Assembly (NCBI RefSeq): GCF_002165135.1
Contig: NZ_NFZQ01000006.1
Span: 281,342-345,341 of the forward strand
Origin: Pseudomonas sp. SID14000
GTDB taxonomy: Bacteria > Pseudomonadota > Gammaproteobacteria > Pseudomonadales > Pseudomonadaceae
Direction of reading: 5' to 3'
Length of the DNA stretch: 64,000 nucleotides
Shown here: piece by piece, positions 61,752-64,000 of the stretch
Layout of the letters: each line of letters starts with the position of its first letter
How positions within the stretch are numbered: the first letter of the stretch is position 1
Made by a program: the position numbers and the translations under genes
The notes under the pieces: generated by a model
Told to the model about the DNA's origin: nothing
The model's database searches: none
Seen by the model: the letters and a program-made list of their open reading frames with translations, nothing else

Positions 61752-64000
61752 TCAGCGCTCAAGACGGAAAATTGACAGGATCTCATTGTCCTCATCCAAC
61801 CCTTGATTGGCGTTATAGGCTAGATGCAGTGAGACATGATTTTGGGTGCCTAACGTGCTCTCGAAATGCAGAACTAAGCCAGCACCTGCAATGTGGCCGG
61901 TCGGGGCGATTGGAAAAACGTCCATCCCTTGGTCGTTACGGAGGGTGCTCAAGCTTCCTGACCATTCACTTACTCCAAGCACGAAGCCAGGCAGCAGCAC
62001 TGTGAACTCAACGGTTGGTTGAGGTGTGGCTACTTCGTTGCGAGTGATAGCTGTCCAGCTTGGCGGAGACCAGTGATTGTTATGATGCCATCTGGTGTCG
62101 ACTTTAGTTATACCGAGTGATTGGGCCTGCTCGGCGGATAATAGTTTCGGTCCGTAATGCTCACTATGCCAAGCTTTGATTTCTGCTTGTAGCGAGGTGA
62201 AAGCAGGAAGTTTCTTTTCATAGTTCAAGGTGATCTCAGGGCGCGCCTCCCCATCGTTGTTGCGATTACCGAAGACGCTACGTGCAGCCCAAAACTCAAT
62301 TGGGCTGTGAAGTCGCTCATGTGCCTTGGCATGGAGGTAGAGGCCTCCTGCAATGATGGCTGTTCCTACGAGAACAAGGGCAGCTGCGGCCCATCCGGCG
62401 AAGGGCACAACCGATGTAGCACCCGCAACAGCAAGTCCGGCTTCAAGGACGACAGCAGAGCCAATAGCCATGGTTAATCCGCCAGCAATTGTGTATTTAC
62501 TGGCAGTAGAGTCACCGTTGTTGAACTGGCGAAACCCCTTGGATCCATCAGAGAGCAGACTAAATACTATTGCAGGATATCCTGCTAAACGCGCAAACAA
62601 GTTACTGCTTAAGAATTTTATAATCCCGTTGCCAAAGGCCATGCCAGGCGCCGTTGAGCTCAACCTCAGCATGACGGCCTTTTGCGTTGCCCGCACGCTG
62701 ACTAATGTCGCCGAGGCAGCACCAATCACCCCGAAAATCGATGAAGCGAACCCCATGGTGTATTCCGGTGCACCGCTCTGCTGCATGCTGTTGTAGGCGG
62801 TCTTGAGCGAGATCACGTTGAACCACAGCATCCCCGCGTTCAACCCACCGCCGCCGCCCGACGTGAGTAACCCGAGAAAGTTGGGTTTAGCTCGCGCGGT
62901 GGTGGTCAGCTCGATTGACACAGTCCGGCTTCCCGAGATGCGTAGCTCTTTCATCTCTTCAACCTGTGCCATACCGTTCTTCAGGTACTTCTCCACCTCC
63001 TGGCTAAAGGGATTGTCCCGGATGGCCTGCTCGGTGATCTGGTAACGCGCTGCCAGCAGTCCCAGCGCTTTCTCGGCATTGGCTTCGCGCGCCGCCAACA
63101 GCACCTGCTGACGCAGGCCATGACTGGCATCCCAGCGGGTCTGCCCACGCAGGCGCTTGAGCACGACGGTGTTGACCGACTGGGCAGTGAGATCGGTAAT
63201 GTCAGCCATCGCCGGAAAACGGCCAGCCAACCCTTGGATCACGTTGTCACTGGCGCCGAACAGGCTGCCGATCGAATCTGCCTTGTCCTTGAACGGGTTG
63301 AACGGCGCCAGGGCGGTGTACAGCGGGCTGTCGTGCTGGTCCAGCCACTGCTCAAGGCGTTTGAGCCGCGGGTCCAGTTCTTCGGTGCCGGGCGCCGGCT
63401 GGCCCATCGGCTGAATCAGCAGCGCCAAAGCGATTTCCAGGCCACGGGCGGAAATGGCTTCGTCACGGTCGTAACAAGCCAAGGCGGCGGCCAGGCTGTA
63501 GGGGTTATCGACGTGCTCGGGTTCGGCGGTTCCGAGCCAGGCGTCATGATCGTGGCTGGCTTGCAAGGCCTGGTTGCGCAACGCGATGATCCGGCGTTCG
63601 AGTTCATCACGCTCGGTGAGGAAGCGCCGGTACTTGGCGAGGTCGAGGCGCTGTGCCAGACGGGCGCCGTTGGGGGAGTAGTCTTTGTGGGTGAGGGCCT
63701 GAAAACGTGACTCGGACGGCGACAGGGCGGGGCCGCGGCGCTCGGTGCCAAGCCGGAACTCGGCCAGTTCCGGTGAAGGGGCATCCGCCGGGTACAGGCT
63801 TTCCAGCGTCTTGTTCAGCAACATGGCCACCAGGTTACGGTGATGGAAATCGCGGCTTTGCACGCTCAGCTGTTCGGCATCCAGTTTGTAGCACGCCGGT
63901 ACGCGTTCCTGTTCGGGCCCTTGTGCCGGTTTCATGTGTTCCAGCTGCTCGGCGGGCATCAGGTCGCGCAGTTGATGCTGATAGGCCGACACCGTCAGGC
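61752..64000 (-). CDS. Large toxin-like protein (probable type VI effector, BTH_I2691/VasX type), 5' end cut
   Basis: At least 749 residues are in frame to the window edge, with the true start probably beyond 64000. An N-terminal soluble helical region runs to about residue 370 of the visible part. A cluster of hydrophobic helices then spans about 377-554 (for example [19 protein letters not shown] and [17 protein letters not shown]), followed by a soluble C-terminal domain. This layout matches pore-forming T6SS effectors of the BTH_I2691/VasX type; the N-terminal MIX region would lie off the window. The C-terminal third is AT-richer than the rest. Confidence 0.65.
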   Translation of the reverse strand, partial: LTVSAYQHQLRDLMPAEQLEHMKPAQGPEQERVPACYKLDAEQLSVQSRDFHHRNLVAMLLNKTLESLYPADAPSPELAEFRLGTERRGPALSPSESRFQALTHKDYSPNGARLAQRLDLAKYRRFLTERDELERRIIALRNQALQASHDHDAWLGTAEPEHVDNPYSLAAALACYDRDEAISARGLEIALALLIQPMGQPAPGTEELDPRLKRLEQWLDQHDSPLYTALAPFNPFKDKADSIGSLFGASDNVIQGLAGRFPAMADITDLTAQSVNTVVLKRLRGQTRWDASHGLRQQVLLAAREANAEKALGLLAARYQITEQAIRDNPFSQEVEKYLKNGMAQVEEMKELRISGSRTVSIELTTTARAKPNFLGLLTSGGGGGLNAGMLWFNVISLKTAYNSMQQSGAPEYTMGFASSIFGVIGAASATLVSVRATQKAVMLRLSSTAPGMAFGNGIIKFLSSNLFARLAGYPAIVFSLLSDGSKGFRQFNNGDSTASKYTIAGGLTMAIGSAVVLEAGLAVAGATSVVPFAGWAAAALVLVGTAIIAGGLYLHAKAHERLHSPIEFWAARSVFGNRNNDGEARPEITLNYEKKLPAFTSLQAEIKAWHSEHYGPKLLSAEQAQSLGITKVDTRWHHNNHWSPPSWTAITRNEVATPQPTVEFTVLLPGFVLGVSEWSGSLSTLRNDQGMDVFPIAPTGHIAGAGLVLHFESTLGTQNHVSLHLAYNANQGLDEDNEILSIFRLER

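Overview
The window looks like a chromosomal stretch of a fluorescent Pseudomonas, most likely of the P. putida group. The reasons are high GC, a catCA pair, many Pseudomonas-type LysR/GntR/AraC regulators facing their targets, a PLD-type phosphatidylserine synthase, a pncA-pncB-nrtR NAD-salvage locus, and about 16 copies of short REP palindromes of the kind typical of P. putida. No rRNA, tRNA, CRISPR array, prophage or complete insertion sequence was seen. It reads as mostly core or soft-core genome with catabolic accessory cassettes.

Layout. 0-1.4 kb: end of the catechol ortho-cleavage operon (catC, catA). 1.5-5.8 kb: GNAT acetyltransferase, aldo/keto reductase, EamA permease, a lipoprotein and a LysR regulator. 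6.1-12.6 kb: katG, pssA, and a membrane GGDEF-EAL protein. 12.8-16.4 kb: ppnN and the divergent yeiH/yeiE-type pair. 16.4-20.6 kb: NAD salvage (pncB, pncA, divergent nrtR) and a convergent NCS1 permease. 21-24.2 kb: Lrp regulator facing a LysE exporter, a LysE remnant and a sensor histidine kinase. 24.3-33.3 kb: a regulated catabolic cluster. 33.4-35.4 kb: NADH-dehydrogenase-like flavoprotein facing an Rrf2 regulator. 35.5-41.0 kb: AraC regulator, AhpD-like protein, then an acyl-CoA-dehydrogenase-like enzyme with an ABC importer. 41.1-45.9 kb: short-type argC with GNAT and LysR; tautomerase and SDR with LysR. 46-52 kb: small envelope proteins, VOC protein, BCCT transporter, LysE exporter, periplasmic binding protein. 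52-57.3 kb: xdhC and a molybdenum hydroxylase with a three-haem cytochrome c. 57.5-60.9 kb: OsmC-YcaO fusion and a methyltransferase. 60.9-64 kb: a large toxin-like protein, cut by the window end, and its DUF6708 neighbour, probably a type VI secretion effector module.

The most interesting part is 24.3-33.3 kb. A luciferase-like flavin monooxygenase, two flavin reductases about 69% identical to each other, an alpha/beta hydrolase, an aldehyde dehydrogenase, a DUF1185 protein, a carboxymuconolactone-decarboxylase-like protein and an NCS1 permease lie together with one GntR regulator. The composition parallels the Rut pyrimidine pathway but is not Rut: RutB and RutE equivalents are absent. It suggests reductive-flavin ring opening of an imported N-heterocycle. 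Three copies of an ATGGTATACCAT-type palindrome sit in exactly the two control regions of the cluster and define a likely regulon. The substrate cannot be read from the sequence.
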